This document shows positions 1 through 7,058 of a stretch of DNA of 9,086 nt, one piece after another; the first letter of the stretch is position 1, and each line of letters begins with the position of its first letter. Source of the stretch: Alphaproteobacteria bacterium (GTDB taxonomy: Bacteria > Pseudomonadota > Alphaproteobacteria > ATCC43930 > CGMCC-115725); assembly GCA_030037055.1 (NCBI GenBank), contig JASHRZ010000650.1:1-9086 (forward strand). The letters run 5' to 3'. Position numbers and translations under genes: made by a program. The notes under the pieces were generated by a model that had not been told where the DNA came from, searched no databases, and saw only the letters and a list, made by a program, of their open reading frames with translations.

Positions 1-720
1 AAGCGGCATATCGGCTACCTGCCGGAGGGAGCACCCGCCTACCCCGACATGACGCCGGCCGGCTTTCTCGCCTTCATCGCCCGCATTCGCGGCTTTGCCG
101 GCGCCGAGGCGGCGCGGCGCATCGCGCTCGCGGTCGAACGCACTCAGCTCTCCGGCGTGCTGCACCAGCCGATCGAGACGCTTTCGAAAGGCTTCAAGCG
201 CCGCGTCGGGCTGGCGCAGGCGCTGCTGCACGATCCCGACGTGCTCATCCTCGACGAGCCGACCGACGGGCTCGACCCCAATCAGAAGCACGAGGTGCGG
301 CGCCTCATCGCCACGCTCGCCGCCGAGAAGGCGATCGTCATCTCGACGCATCTGCTCGAAGAGGTGGACGCGATCTGCACGCGCGCCATCATCATCGCCG
401 CCGGCCGCGTCCTGGCCGACGGCACGCCGGTCGCGCTCGCGGCGCGCTCGCGCCACCACAACGCCGTGCGCCTGGGACTGGCGGTCAACGGCGTCGACGC
501 CGCCACGGCGCTATTGCGGCTGCCCGGCGTGCTCGCGGTCGAGCCGGTCGCGGACGTCGAGGGCGAGGCGCTGATGATCTTCCCGCGGGAGGGCCGCTCG
601 ATCATCGCCGAGGTCACCGACCTCGTCCGCGCCGCCGGCTGGTCGGTGGCGGCGCTGCGCGTCGAGCGCGGCCGCCTCGATGACGTCTTTCGCGCCATCA
701 CCCTCCCCCGCCAGACTTGA
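1..720 (+). CDS. ABC transporter ATP-binding protein, Gld/Nos type (5' partial)
   Basis: The reading frame is open from the first base, so the start codon and the Walker A loop lie left of the window; 239 residues are visible. The fragment opens with the Q-loop region (IGYLPEGAPAYPDMTP), where GYLPE replaces the usual Gln, as is common in the GldA/NosF branch. The ABC signature is LSKGF at visible residues 61-65, followed by RRVGLAQAL. Walker B is VLILDEPT, the D-loop DGLDP, and the switch histidine lies in STHLLEEV. A roughly 100-residue C-terminal extension follows, as in multidrug/Gld-type ATPases. It would hydrolyse ATP on the cytoplasmic face to drive the permease encoded 3 nt downstream. 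The family assignment is firm. The substrate is unknown, and 'gliding motility' should not be inferred from similarity alone. Confidence 0.93.
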   Translation, partial: KRHIGYLPEGAPAYPDMTPAGFLAFIARIRGFAGAEAARRIALAVERTQLSGVLHQPIETLSKGFKRRVGLAQALLHDPDVLILDEPTDGLDPNQKHEVRRLIATLAAEKAIVISTHLLEEVDAICTRAIIIAAGRVLADGTPVALAARSRHHNAVRLGLAVNGVDAATALLRLPGVLAVEPVADVEGEALMIFPREGRSIIAEVTDLVRAAGWSVAALRVERGRLDDVFRAITLPRQT

Positions 721-723
721 GCC

Positions 724-1458
724 ATGCACAGCACCCTCGTCATCTTCCGGCGCGAGCTGCAGAGCTATTTCGCCACGCCGCTCGCCTATGTCTTCATCGT
801 CATCTTCCTCGTCACGGCCGGAGCGCTTGCCTTCTTCCTCGGCAATTTTTTCGAGCGGGGACAGGCGGATCTGCAGCCCTTCTTCAGCTTTCATCCCTGG
901 CTCTATCTCGTGCTCATCCCCGCGCTCGCCATGCGGCTCTGGGCCGAGGAGAGAAAGATCGGCACGATCGAGTTGTTCCTCACCCTGCCGATCTCCATGT
1001 GCGCGGCGGTGCTCGGCAAGTTCCTGGCGAGCTGGGCCTTTGCCGGCATCGCCCTGCTCCTGACCTTCCCGTTCTGGATCACGGTCAATTTCCTGGGCCA
1101 TCCCGACAACGGCGTCATCCTGGCCAGCTACATTGGCAGCTTCCTTATGGCCGGGGCTTTCCTCGCCATCGGCGCGGCGCTATCGGCGCTGACCAAGAAC
1201 CAGGTAATCGCCTTTGTCGTCACCGCCGCGGTCTGCTTCCTCTTCACCGTCAGCGGGTCGCCCATCGTGCTGGGATTCCTCAATGGCTGGGCGCCGGAGG
1301 CGGTGCTGCGGACCATCGCCTCGTTCAGCTTCCTCACCCATTTCAACGCCATCGTGCGCGGCGTCATCGACCTGCGCGACGCCGTGTTCTTCGTCTCGGT
1401 GATCGGCATCTCCCTCTTCGCCAATGCCATCCTGGTCGATCTCAAGAAGGCGGATTGA
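724..1458 (+). CDS. ABC-2 type transporter permease, GldF-like
   Basis: This 244-residue integral membrane protein is the likely permease partner of the preceding ATPase. The N-terminus (RRELQSYFATPLAYV, residues 9-23) is the typical start of ABC-2 permeases. It is followed by about six hydrophobic segments, roughly at residues 20-42, 58-73, 101-127, 132-158, 164-190 and 220-240. The conserved cytoplasmic motif AEERKIGTIELFLTLP begins near residue 74 and marks the GldF/NosY-like group. The start is the ATG 3 nt after the ATPase stop. No clear Shine-Dalgarno sequence precedes it, so its translation is probably coupled to the ATPase gene. The next gene begins 13 nt after its stop. The transporter would form a homodimeric channel in the inner membrane; the substrate cannot be read from the sequence. 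Confidence 0.92.
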   Translation: MHSTLVIFRRELQSYFATPLAYVFIVIFLVTAGALAFFLGNFFERGQADLQPFFSFHPWLYLVLIPALAMRLWAEERKIGTIELFLTLPISMCAAVLGKFLASWAFAGIALLLTFPFWITVNFLGHPDNGVILASYIGSFLMAGAFLAIGAALSALTKNQVIAFVVTAAVCFLFTVSGSPIVLGFLNGWAPEAVLRTIASFSFLTHFNAIVRGVIDLRDAVFFVSVIGISLFANAILVDLKKAD

Positions 1459-1471
1459 GGAGAGCCTCCCG

Positions 1472-3412
1472 ATGATGAAGCCATCACGCCGCGCTGCCGC
1501 CGTCATCGCCCTGATCTCGGCGGCGGTGCTGTTCGTCGCCATCAACGTCGTCGCCGGCCACGCGCTGCGCGCGACGCGCCTCGACCTGACGCAGCAGCGT
1601 CTCTACACGCTGTCGGAGGGGTCGAAGAAGACTCTGGCCCGCATCGACGAGCCGATCACGCTGCGCTTCTACTATTCGCCTCGGCTCGGCGACGTGGTGC
1701 CGTCCTACGGCGTCTTCGCCCAGCGGGTGCACGAGATGCTCGAGGAGTACGCGGCGCTCGCCAAGGGCAAGATCAAGCTCGAGATCCTCGACCCCGAGCC
1801 TTTCTCGCCGACCGAGGACCGCGCGGTCGCCTTCGGGCTGCAAGGCGTGCCGCTCGACCAGGGCGGCGAGCAGGTCTATTTCGGCCTCGCCGCGACCAAC
1901 TCGACCGACGATCAGCAGGTCATCCCCTTCTTCCAGCCCGACCGCGAGCGCTTCCTCGAATACGACCTGACCAAGCTCATCCACAGCCTCGCCTTCCCCA
2001 AGAAGACGGTCGTCGGTCTCGTCACCAGCCTGCCGCTCGAGGGCGACTTCATGGCGGCGCTGCAAGGCAGGCCGCTGGAGCCTTACGCGATCGTCGATCA
2101 GCTGCGCCAGCTCTACGAGCTGCGTACGCTCTCGACCGACTTCGACACGGTGCCCGCCGATGTCGACGTGCTGATGATCGTGCATCCGCAGAATCTCTCG
2201 GAGAAGACGCTCTACGCGATCGACCAGTTCGTGCTCAAGGGCGGCAAGGCGCTGGTCTTCGTCGACCCCAACTCCGAAACGCAGGCGTCGCATGCCAACC
2301 GCATGACCGGCGCCGGCGGCCCCACCGCGAGCAATCTCGACAAGCTCTTCACCGCCTGGGGCGTCGAGCTGGTGAAGGACAAGGTCGCAGGCGACCGGCG
2401 CAATGCCCGGCGCGTCAATATCGGCACCTCGAGCCGCGTCGAGCCGGTGGACTACATCGCATGGCTGGCGCTCAAGGAGGACAGTCTCAACCGCGACGAC
2501 CCCATCACCGGCGATCTCTCGCAGATCAACATGGCGACCGCCGGTATCCTCAAGCCGCTTCCCGGCGCCAAGACCACTTTCGAGCCGCTCATCACCACCT
2601 CGACGGACGCCGAGGAGATCCCCGTCGAGCAAGTGCAGGGGATGCCCGACGTGGCCGGCCTGCTCAACGACTTCAAGTCGGGCAACGCCAAGCTGACGCT
2701 TGCTGCGCGCATCACTGGGCCGGCCGAGACGGCCTTCCCCGACGGCCCGCCCACCCCGCCGAAGGACGAGAAGGGCAAGGACCAGGACCAGAAGCCGGCG
2801 GCAGATGCGAGCAAGGAGGCGGCGCCGGAGGTCAAGGTCTCGGCACAGCCGATCAACCTGGTCGTCGTCGCCGACACCGACATCCTCGACGACCGCTTCT
2901 GGGTGCAGGTTCAGGATTTCTTCGGCCAGCGCGTCGCCGTCCCGGCGGCCGGTAACGGCGATTTCGTCGCTAATGCCGTGGACGTGTTGTCCGGCGGCAC
3001 CGAACTCATGGGCCTCAGGACGCGCGGCACCTCGGCGCGGCCCTTCGAGGTGGTACAGGAGATCCAGCGCCGCGCGGATGCCCGTTCCCAGGCGCGCGAG
3101 AAGGACCTCGAGCAGCAGCTCAAGGACACCCAGGCCAAGATCAAGGAGCTGCAAGGCAAGGAGGGCCCCGGCGGCAATGTCACGCTCGCCGCCGAGCAGA
3201 ACCAGACGCTCGACAATTTCCGCACTCAGATGCTCCAGATCCGCGCACAGCTGCGTCAGGTGCAGCTCGATTTGCGCCAGGACATCGACCGGCTGAAGGT
3301 GGCGCTCGAATTCTTCGACATCGCCTTCATCCCGCTTCTGGTCGGGCTCGCGGCCATGGTGCTGGGCGTCGTGCGCGTGCGGCGGCGCAAGCGGCGCGCC
3401 GAGGCCGGCTAA
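1472..3412 (+). CDS. GldG-like ABC transporter auxiliary membrane protein
   Basis: The protein has 646 residues with one transmembrane helix at each end and a large domain, probably periplasmic, between them. The first helix is at about residues 8-29, directly followed by LRATRLDLTQQRLYTLS, the hallmark start of GldG-like proteins. After the main domain comes a charged Pro/Lys/Asp-rich linker at about residues 422-457. A second conserved block (INLVVVADTDILDDRFW) follows, then a strongly charged coiled coil at about 528-606, the last helix at about 616-636, and an Arg/Lys-rich cytoplasmic tail. I chose ATG 1472 over an upstream in-frame ATG at 1424 for two reasons: GAGGAGAG (1457-1464) sits at good spacing before it, and the longer form would overlap the permease by 35 nt. 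The family is known as the auxiliary subunit of Gld-type ABC transporters. Its biochemical role is unresolved. Confidence 0.9.
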   Translation: MMKPSRRAAAVIALISAAVLFVAINVVAGHALRATRLDLTQQRLYTLSEGSKKTLARIDEPITLRFYYSPRLGDVVPSYGVFAQRVHEMLEEYAALAKGKIKLEILDPEPFSPTEDRAVAFGLQGVPLDQGGEQVYFGLAATNSTDDQQVIPFFQPDRERFLEYDLTKLIHSLAFPKKTVVGLVTSLPLEGDFMAALQGRPLEPYAIVDQLRQLYELRTLSTDFDTVPADVDVLMIVHPQNLSEKTLYAIDQFVLKGGKALVFVDPNSETQASHANRMTGAGGPTASNLDKLFTAWGVELVKDKVAGDRRNARRVNIGTSSRVEPVDYIAWLALKEDSLNRDDPITGDLSQINMATAGILKPLPGAKTTFEPLITTSTDAEEIPVEQVQGMPDVAGLLNDFKSGNAKLTLAARITGPAETAFPDGPPTPPKDEKGKDQDQKPAADASKEAAPEVKVSAQPINLVVVADTDILDDRFWVQVQDFFGQRVAVPAAGNGDFVANAVDVLSGGTELMGLRTRGTSARPFEVVQEIQRRADARSQAREKDLEQQLKDTQAKIKELQGKEGPGGNVTLAAEQNQTLDNFRTQMLQIRAQLRQVQLDLRQDIDRLKVALEFFDIAFIPLLVGLAAMVLGVVRVRRRKRRAEAG

Positions 3413-3425
3413 AAGGGAGCAGACG

Positions 3426-4454
3426 ATGAAGGCCAGAGGACTGATCGCCCTTCTCGTGGTCACCGCCATCGCCGTCATCCTTGCCGTGTTCGTCGCCTAC
3501 CGCGGCGACGCCAATGACGTCGATCCGCAGATCGGCAAGGTCGTGCTGCCGGATATGCGCCAGAGGCTGGGCGAGGTGGTGCGGGTGACGCTCATCCATG
3601 GCGAAGGGAAGACGACGCTGCTGCGCCGAGGCGGCGAATGGATCGTCGAGGAAAAAGGAAACTATCCCGCCGACCAGACGAAGGTGACCCACGCGCTGCG
3701 CGGTCTCGCCGATCTGCGCTACGTCGAGCCCAAGACGCGCAAGGCGGATCTCTATGCGCGGCTCGAGGTCGAGGACGCCGGCAAGAAGGACGCCAAATCG
3801 ACCCTTGTGACGGCGAGCGACGAGAAAGGGACGCTGCTGGGCGAGATCATCGTCGGCAAGCGGCGGGTCGACCAGCTCGGCGGCGGCACCGACGGCATCT
3901 ATGTGAGAAAGCCCAGCGACGCCCAATCCTGGCTGGCGCGGGGCACGCTGGAGCTGCCGGGCGACACCGCGCCGTGGCTCGAGCCCGCCATCATCGACGT
4001 GGAACGTGACAAGGTGAAGGAAGTGGTGCTGATCGAGCCCGATGGCAGCAGGCTCGATATCGCTCATGACAAGCCGGCGGACGCGCTGGCGCTCAAGGGC
4101 GCACCCGCCGATGCCAAGCTCAAGAGCGACACCGCGCTGGTCGAGCCGACCACCGCCCTGGCGAGCCTCACGCTGAACGACGTGCGGCCCGCCGCGGAAC
4201 TTCCCTTGCCGGAAGCCGGCGTCTCGCGTGCCGAATTCACCACTTTCGACGGGCTCATGGTCAAGCTCGCGCTCATGGACAAAGACGGCAAGAGCTGGGC
4301 GCGCTTCGAGGTGAGCGGCGACGGCGAGGCCGAAAAGCAGGCTAAGACGCTCGACGCCAAGCTGCGGCCTTGGGTCTTCGCCATCCCGGACTACAAGGCG
4401 AAGGCGCTGCGCACCAGGCTTGCCGACGTGACGGCACAGCCGAAACCGTCATGA
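3426..4454 (+). CDS. DUF4340 domain-containing membrane-anchored protein
   Basis: The 342-residue protein has one N-terminal transmembrane anchor (about residues 7-25, LIALLVVTAIAVILAVFVAY) and a soluble domain that should lie outside the cytoplasm. The pattern RRGGEWIVEEKGNYPADQTKV near residue 70, followed by a block ending in GGTDGIYVRKP, matches DUF4340. These proteins are repeatedly found next to GldG-like subunits. A GGGAG ribosome binding site (3415-3419) lies 6 nt before the ATG, and the gene starts 13 nt after the GldG-like stop. Its position supports a fourth component of the same envelope complex, perhaps handling or gating the substrate, but that is inference. Its end overlaps the next gene by four bases (ATGA). 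Confidence 0.88.
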   Translation: MKARGLIALLVVTAIAVILAVFVAYRGDANDVDPQIGKVVLPDMRQRLGEVVRVTLIHGEGKTTLLRRGGEWIVEEKGNYPADQTKVTHALRGLADLRYVEPKTRKADLYARLEVEDAGKKDAKSTLVTASDEKGTLLGEIIVGKRRVDQLGGGTDGIYVRKPSDAQSWLARGTLELPGDTAPWLEPAIIDVERDKVKEVVLIEPDGSRLDIAHDKPADALALKGAPADAKLKSDTALVEPTTALASLTLNDVRPAAELPLPEAGVSRAEFTTFDGLMVKLALMDKDGKSWARFEVSGDGEAEKQAKTLDAKLRPWVFAIPDYKAKALRTRLADVTAQPKPS

Positions 4455-4645
4455 GCGAGGCCGAGCCGCTCTCACCCTGCATCGCGGTCTGCGCGCTCGA
4501 TCCCGCGACCGGCTATTGTCGCGGCTGCTTGCTCACCATCGTTGAGATCTCGCGCTGGGTGCTGCTGGCGCGCGAGGAGAAGCAGCGCATCCTCGCCGCG
4601 CTGCCGGCGCGGCGGCGGCTCGGGCCGAGCAGCGCCGAGGCTTGA
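4451..4645 (+). CDS. DUF1289 small cysteine-motif protein
   Basis: This 64-residue protein carries four cysteines, at 10, 14, 23 and 26, in a CX3CX8CX2C arrangement within PCIAVCALDPATGYCRGC. A Trp follows at 36 and a basic, alanine-rich C-terminus after that. This is the DUF1289 signature, also described as a predicted Fe-S or metal-binding protein. The pattern suggests metal binding, but no reaction is known. The start ATG overlaps the TGA of the DUF4340 gene (ATGA), which points to translational coupling. The frame is open further upstream to 4370, but that extension lies inside the DUF4340 gene and lacks family features. Whether the protein serves the transporter or merely shares its transcript cannot be told from sequence; DUF1289 genes occur in varied contexts. 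Confidence 0.88.
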   Translation: MSEAEPLSPCIAVCALDPATGYCRGCLLTIVEISRWVLLAREEKQRILAALPARRRLGPSSAEA

Positions 4646-4674
4646 CGCCGCACGTGGATCGGGGACGAAAACGA

Positions 4675-4704
4675 GGTGCGCCTGCGCAATGGCGCCGGCG
4701 CATC
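4675..4704 (+). terminator. Strong GC hairpin after the transporter operon, candidate terminator
   Basis: Positions 4677-4682 (TGCGCC) pair with 4697-4702 (GGCGCA). After one T-C mismatch, GCGC 4684-4687 pairs with GCGC 4692-4695 around an AATG tetraloop. One G-C pair and one G-U pair extend the stem outward to 4675/4704. The hairpin lies about 30 nt after the DUF1289 stop and is followed by TCGTCACTTAATTATT, which is AT-rich but not a clean T tract. It fits an intrinsic-like or hairpin-stabilised 3' end for the upstream operon. Confidence 0.5.
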
Positions 4705-4815
4705 GTCACTTAATTATTCGAAAAGAGGAAACGGTCCAATTCCGACTTGCGGGGTTGCCGAGGTTCGGGCGCCGATTAAATCATCGCCAGCGTCAATTGC
4801 GTCCAGGAGGGCAAG
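4705..4815 (+). promoter_or_regulatory. Leader and probable promoter region of the WrbA-pirin unit
   Basis: This stretch between the hairpin and the wrbA start is more AT-rich than its surroundings (TTAATTATTCGAAAAGAGG at 4711-4729 and GATTAAAT at 4774-4781). TTGCCG (4755-4760) with TTAAAT (4776-4781) is a weak possible -35/-10 pair with a short 15-bp spacer. A strong AGGAGG ribosome binding site sits at 4805-4810. The promoter assignment is tentative; the ribosome binding site is clear. Confidence 0.35.
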
Positions 4816-5439
4816 GTGGCGAAGATTCTGGTGCTCTACTATTCGACTTACGGCCATATCGAGACCATGGCCGAGGCGGTGGCCGCGGGCGCGCGGTCGG
4901 TGCCGGGGACCCAGGTGACGGTAAAGCGCGTGCCGGAACTGATGCCCGAAGCCCTGGCGCGCCAGGCCGGCGTCAAACTCGACCAGACCGCGCCCATCGC
5001 CAAGCCCGAGGAGCTCGGCGATTACGACGCGGTGATCTTCGGCACCCCGACGCGCTACGGCAACATGGCGGCGCAGATGCGCAACTTCCTCGACCAGACT
5101 GGCGCGCTCTGGGCGAGCGGCGCACTGATCGGCAAGGTCGGCAGCGCCTTCGTCGCGACGGCCACCCAGCATGGCGGGCAGGAATCGACGCTGCTCTCCT
5201 TCCACACCACGTTGCTCCATCTCGGCATGGTGGTGGTTGGCCTGCCTTACAGCGCCCAGGGGCAGATGCGTCTTGACGAGATCACCGGCGGCTCCCCATA
5301 TGGCGCCACGACCATTGCCGGCGGGCGGGGCGAGCGGCAGCCCAGCGCGAACGAGCTGGAACTGGCGCGTTTCCAAGGCCGCCATGTGGCGGCGATCGCC
5401 GGCGCCCTGGCTCGGTCCCGCCGGGCGCGGGCGGCATAA
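4816..5439 (+). CDS. wrbA: NAD(P)H:quinone oxidoreductase, WrbA type
   Basis: This 207-residue flavodoxin-fold enzyme binds FMN and reduces quinones by two electrons using NAD(P)H, so avoiding semiquinone radicals; it is cytosolic. The phosphate-binding loop YYSTYGHIETM is at residues 8-18. The FMN loop GTPTRYGNM is at 76-84, and the flavin/substrate segment TQHGGQES is at 117-124, with His119. The WrbA-specific GGSPYGATTIAGG segment starts at 158. The length is close to that of E. coli WrbA (198 residues), with a short basic Ala/Arg tail added. Translation starts at GTG 4816, 5 nt after AGGAGG; the product MAKILVLYYS begins as the family does, so no upstream start is needed. The pirin gene begins 14 nt downstream, indicating one redox operon. 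Confidence 0.95.
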   Translation: MAKILVLYYSTYGHIETMAEAVAAGARSVPGTQVTVKRVPELMPEALARQAGVKLDQTAPIAKPEELGDYDAVIFGTPTRYGNMAAQMRNFLDQTGALWASGALIGKVGSAFVATATQHGGQESTLLSFHTTLLHLGMVVVGLPYSAQGQMRLDEITGGSPYGATTIAGGRGERQPSANELELARFQGRHVAAIAGALARSRRARAA

Positions 5440-5453
5440 CGGAGGATCAAGCG

Positions 5454-6305
5454 ATGGATGGCGGAATGAACCATCCCCGGCCGGTGGCGCGGCTCGCTCG
5501 CGGCATGCCGGCGAGCGACGGCGCCGGCGTTAAGCTCAACCGCGTCATCGGCACGCCGCAGCTCGGTGAAGTCGACCCATTCCTGATGCTGGACGAGTTC
5601 CGCTCCGACGACGCCGCGGACTACGTCGCCGGCTTTCCCGATCACCCTCATCGCGGCTTCGAGACGGTGACCTACATGCTCGCCGGGCGCATGCGCCACG
5701 GCGACAACAAGGGCCATACCGGGCGTCTCGAGGCCGGCAGCGTGCAATGGATGACCGCCGGCCGCGGCATCGTCCATTCCGAAATGCCGGAACAAGAGAA
5801 CGGGCTCATGCAGGGCTTTCAGCTCTGGGTCAATCTGCCCGCCAAGGACAAGATGATCGAGCCGCGCTACCAGGAAATCCCGCCGCAGGACATTCCCGTG
5901 GCGGCGCTGCCCGGCGGCGTTGCAGTCAAAGTCATCGCCGGCACCGTCGGCGACACCACCGGGCCGATCAACGGCATCGCCACCGAGCCCATTCTACTCG
6001 ATCTCGCACTGCCGGCGGGCGCCAGCCTGACGCTGCCGCTGCCACGCGGACACAATGTCTTTCTCTACGCCTTCGAGGGCGAGGCGGCGGTCGGGGAGGC
6101 GGCGACGCGTCTGGCGCGCGGCAACATCGCCGTGCTCGGCCCGGGGGACGGGGTGTTGCTTTCGGCGCCGGCCGCTGCAGCACGCGTGCTGCTCGCGGCA
6201 GGCAAGCCGCTCAATGAGCCCGTGGCGCGCTACGGCCCCTTCGTCATGAACACCTCGGATCAGCTCCGCCAGGCGATCCTGGATTTCCAGTCCGGCCGGT
6301 TCTGA
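5454..6305 (+). CDS. Pirin family protein (bicupin)
   Basis: The 283-residue protein has an N-terminal pirin cupin (about residues 25-125) and a C-terminal Pirin_C cupin (about 175-280). The four metal ligands known from human pirin and E. coli YhhW are present: His64 and His66 in DHPHRGFETV, and His108 and Glu110 in GIVHSEMPE. A mononuclear iron site is therefore expected. Several bacterial pirins have quercetin 2,3-dioxygenase activity and others act as redox-sensing partners; this sequence does not decide between them. The start ATG 5454 follows GGAGG (5441-5445) at normal spacing. A second in-frame ATG at 5466 is possible but has no better ribosome site. The WrbA gene ends 14 nt upstream, so the two are probably co-transcribed, consistent with a shared role in quinone/flavonoid or oxidative stress metabolism. 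Confidence 0.94.
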   Translation: MDGGMNHPRPVARLARGMPASDGAGVKLNRVIGTPQLGEVDPFLMLDEFRSDDAADYVAGFPDHPHRGFETVTYMLAGRMRHGDNKGHTGRLEAGSVQWMTAGRGIVHSEMPEQENGLMQGFQLWVNLPAKDKMIEPRYQEIPPQDIPVAALPGGVAVKVIAGTVGDTTGPINGIATEPILLDLALPAGASLTLPLPRGHNVFLYAFEGEAAVGEAATRLARGNIAVLGPGDGVLLSAPAAAARVLLAAGKPLNEPVARYGPFVMNTSDQLRQAILDFQSGRF

Positions 6306-6311
6306 GGCGGC

Positions 6312-6599
6312 TCAACGCTTCTGCGGCAGGCTGTCGGGATCGGGATAGAGCCCGCTGAAGCCGGTCACCCGGTCGGGCGCGGGCTCGTTGTAGCAATCGA
6401 CCACCGCCAGGGTGCGATAGCAGTATTGCGCCGCGATCGGCGGCGGCGCATCGTCCCGCCCTGCCGGGGAGGGTTGGCTGGCGTTCCAGCGGCTTTGCGG
6501 CGCGGCGAACTCGGCGCGAGTCTGCCAGGCATTGCAGCCGCCGAGCAGCAGGCACGCGACGGCGACGGACGGCAGGATCGAGCGATGGGAGAAGGCCAT
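6312..6599 (-). CDS. Small predicted lipoprotein with CYRTL-x3-DCY motif
   Basis: The 95-residue product begins with a basic n-region, a hydrophobic stretch and the lipobox LGGC, with Cys22 as the likely lipidated residue; residue +2 is Asn. The mature part has a variable Pro/Ser-rich stretch and then a conserved-looking block, YCYRTLAVVDCYNEPAP (Cys60 and Cys69), which I recognise as typical of small alphaproteobacterial lipoproteins of unknown function. The two cysteines could form a disulphide. I chose ATG 6599 because it places the signal peptide at the N-terminus and a GGAGA lies about 11 nt upstream. A GTG at 6650 would add 17 Arg-rich residues before the signal and is less likely. The gene converges on the pirin gene, with only 6 nt between stops, and diverges from the lipoprotein gene at 6727. 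Confidence 0.75.
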   Translation of the reverse strand: MAFSHRSILPSVAVACLLLGGCNAWQTRAEFAAPQSRWNASQPSPAGRDDAPPPIAAQYCYRTLAVVDCYNEPAPDRVTGFSGLYPDPDSLPQKR

Positions 6600-6658
6600 G
6601 CGGCGCGCTGTCTCCGGCGGCGACCGGCGCGTCCGATGGAGACCCGCCACTGATCACC

Positions 6659-6687
6659 GATTAATCTATAAGCGAGACTGGTTAATC
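6659..6687. promoter_or_regulatory. Paired TTAATC boxes between divergent lipoprotein genes
   Basis: In the 127-nt region between the two divergent starts, GATTAATC (6659-6666, a perfect 8-bp palindrome) and GGTTAATC (6680-6687) match at 7 of 8 positions. They lie 21 bp apart, about two helical turns, with TATAAG between them. The segment is clearly AT-rich in a very GC-rich setting. It could hold promoters for one or both genes or a binding site for a dimeric regulator. No standard -35/-10 pair fits well on either strand. Confidence 0.35.
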
Positions 6688-6726
6688 TTCCGTTGCCGGG
6701 GCGCCGGCGAGAAGGACAACTCCGAG

Positions 6727-7038
6727 ATGCGATCTTGGTTCCATTTGGCCTGGTTGCTGACGCTTGCAGCCTGCACCGGCACCGGCGGCTGGCACAAGCC
6801 CGGGGTGCCGCAGGAGCAGGCCGCGCGCGACTACGCCGAATGCCGCCACAGGGCCGAGCTCGCGCTCCGCCGCGACAGCAACATTGATACCGACATCCTG
6901 GCGACGCGTGGCCAGGATTGGGCACGGCTCGGCACGCTGCAAAGCACGCGCGACGAATACGACGACAGCAACAGCGCGCGCAGCGGGGACATCGTCGAGC
7001 GCTGCATGATCGCCAAGGGCTACGCCGCCGGGCGATGA
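6727..7038 (+). CDS. Small predicted lipoprotein with paired cysteines
   Basis: The 103-residue product has a short signal (MRSWFHLAWLLTLAAC) ending in lipobox LAAC, with Cys16 the likely lipidation site and Thr at +2. After WHKPGVPQEQAARDYAEC (Cys39) comes a charged, probably helical middle, then DIVERCMIAKGYAAGR with Cys93. The layout 'KPG..., D..ECR near the start, ...ERCM..KGY at the end' recurs in small bacterial lipoproteins of unknown function, and Cys39/Cys93 may form a disulphide. The same frame is open from 6532, but only ATG 6727 puts the signal peptide at the N-terminus; a GAAGGAC lies about 9 nt upstream. It is transcribed away from the other lipoprotein gene and converges on the HdeD gene. 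No function can be assigned. Confidence 0.78.
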   Translation: MRSWFHLAWLLTLAACTGTGGWHKPGVPQEQAARDYAECRHRAELALRRDSNIDTDILATRGQDWARLGTLQSTRDEYDDSNSARSGDIVERCMIAKGYAAGR

Positions 7039-7058
7039 TGCCAGGCAGCCTCGCCGCG

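Noticed and set aside
511..1101. Minus-strand open frame rich in Glu/Arg/Asp across the ATPase-permease junction
   Set aside because: It is antisense to two well-supported genes; its composition is typical of a GC-rich shadow frame.
1484..3478. Very long minus-strand open frame (664 codons) opposite the GldG-like gene
   Set aside because: It mirrors a GC-rich coding gene and has only low-complexity Leu/Arg/Glu-rich sequence with no domain or ribosome site. The plus-strand frame has clear family motifs.
6532..6726. Longer N-terminus for the plus-strand lipoprotein
   Set aside because: It would bury the signal peptide inside the protein and overlap the divergent gene's 5' end; ATG 6727 gives a normal lipoprotein.
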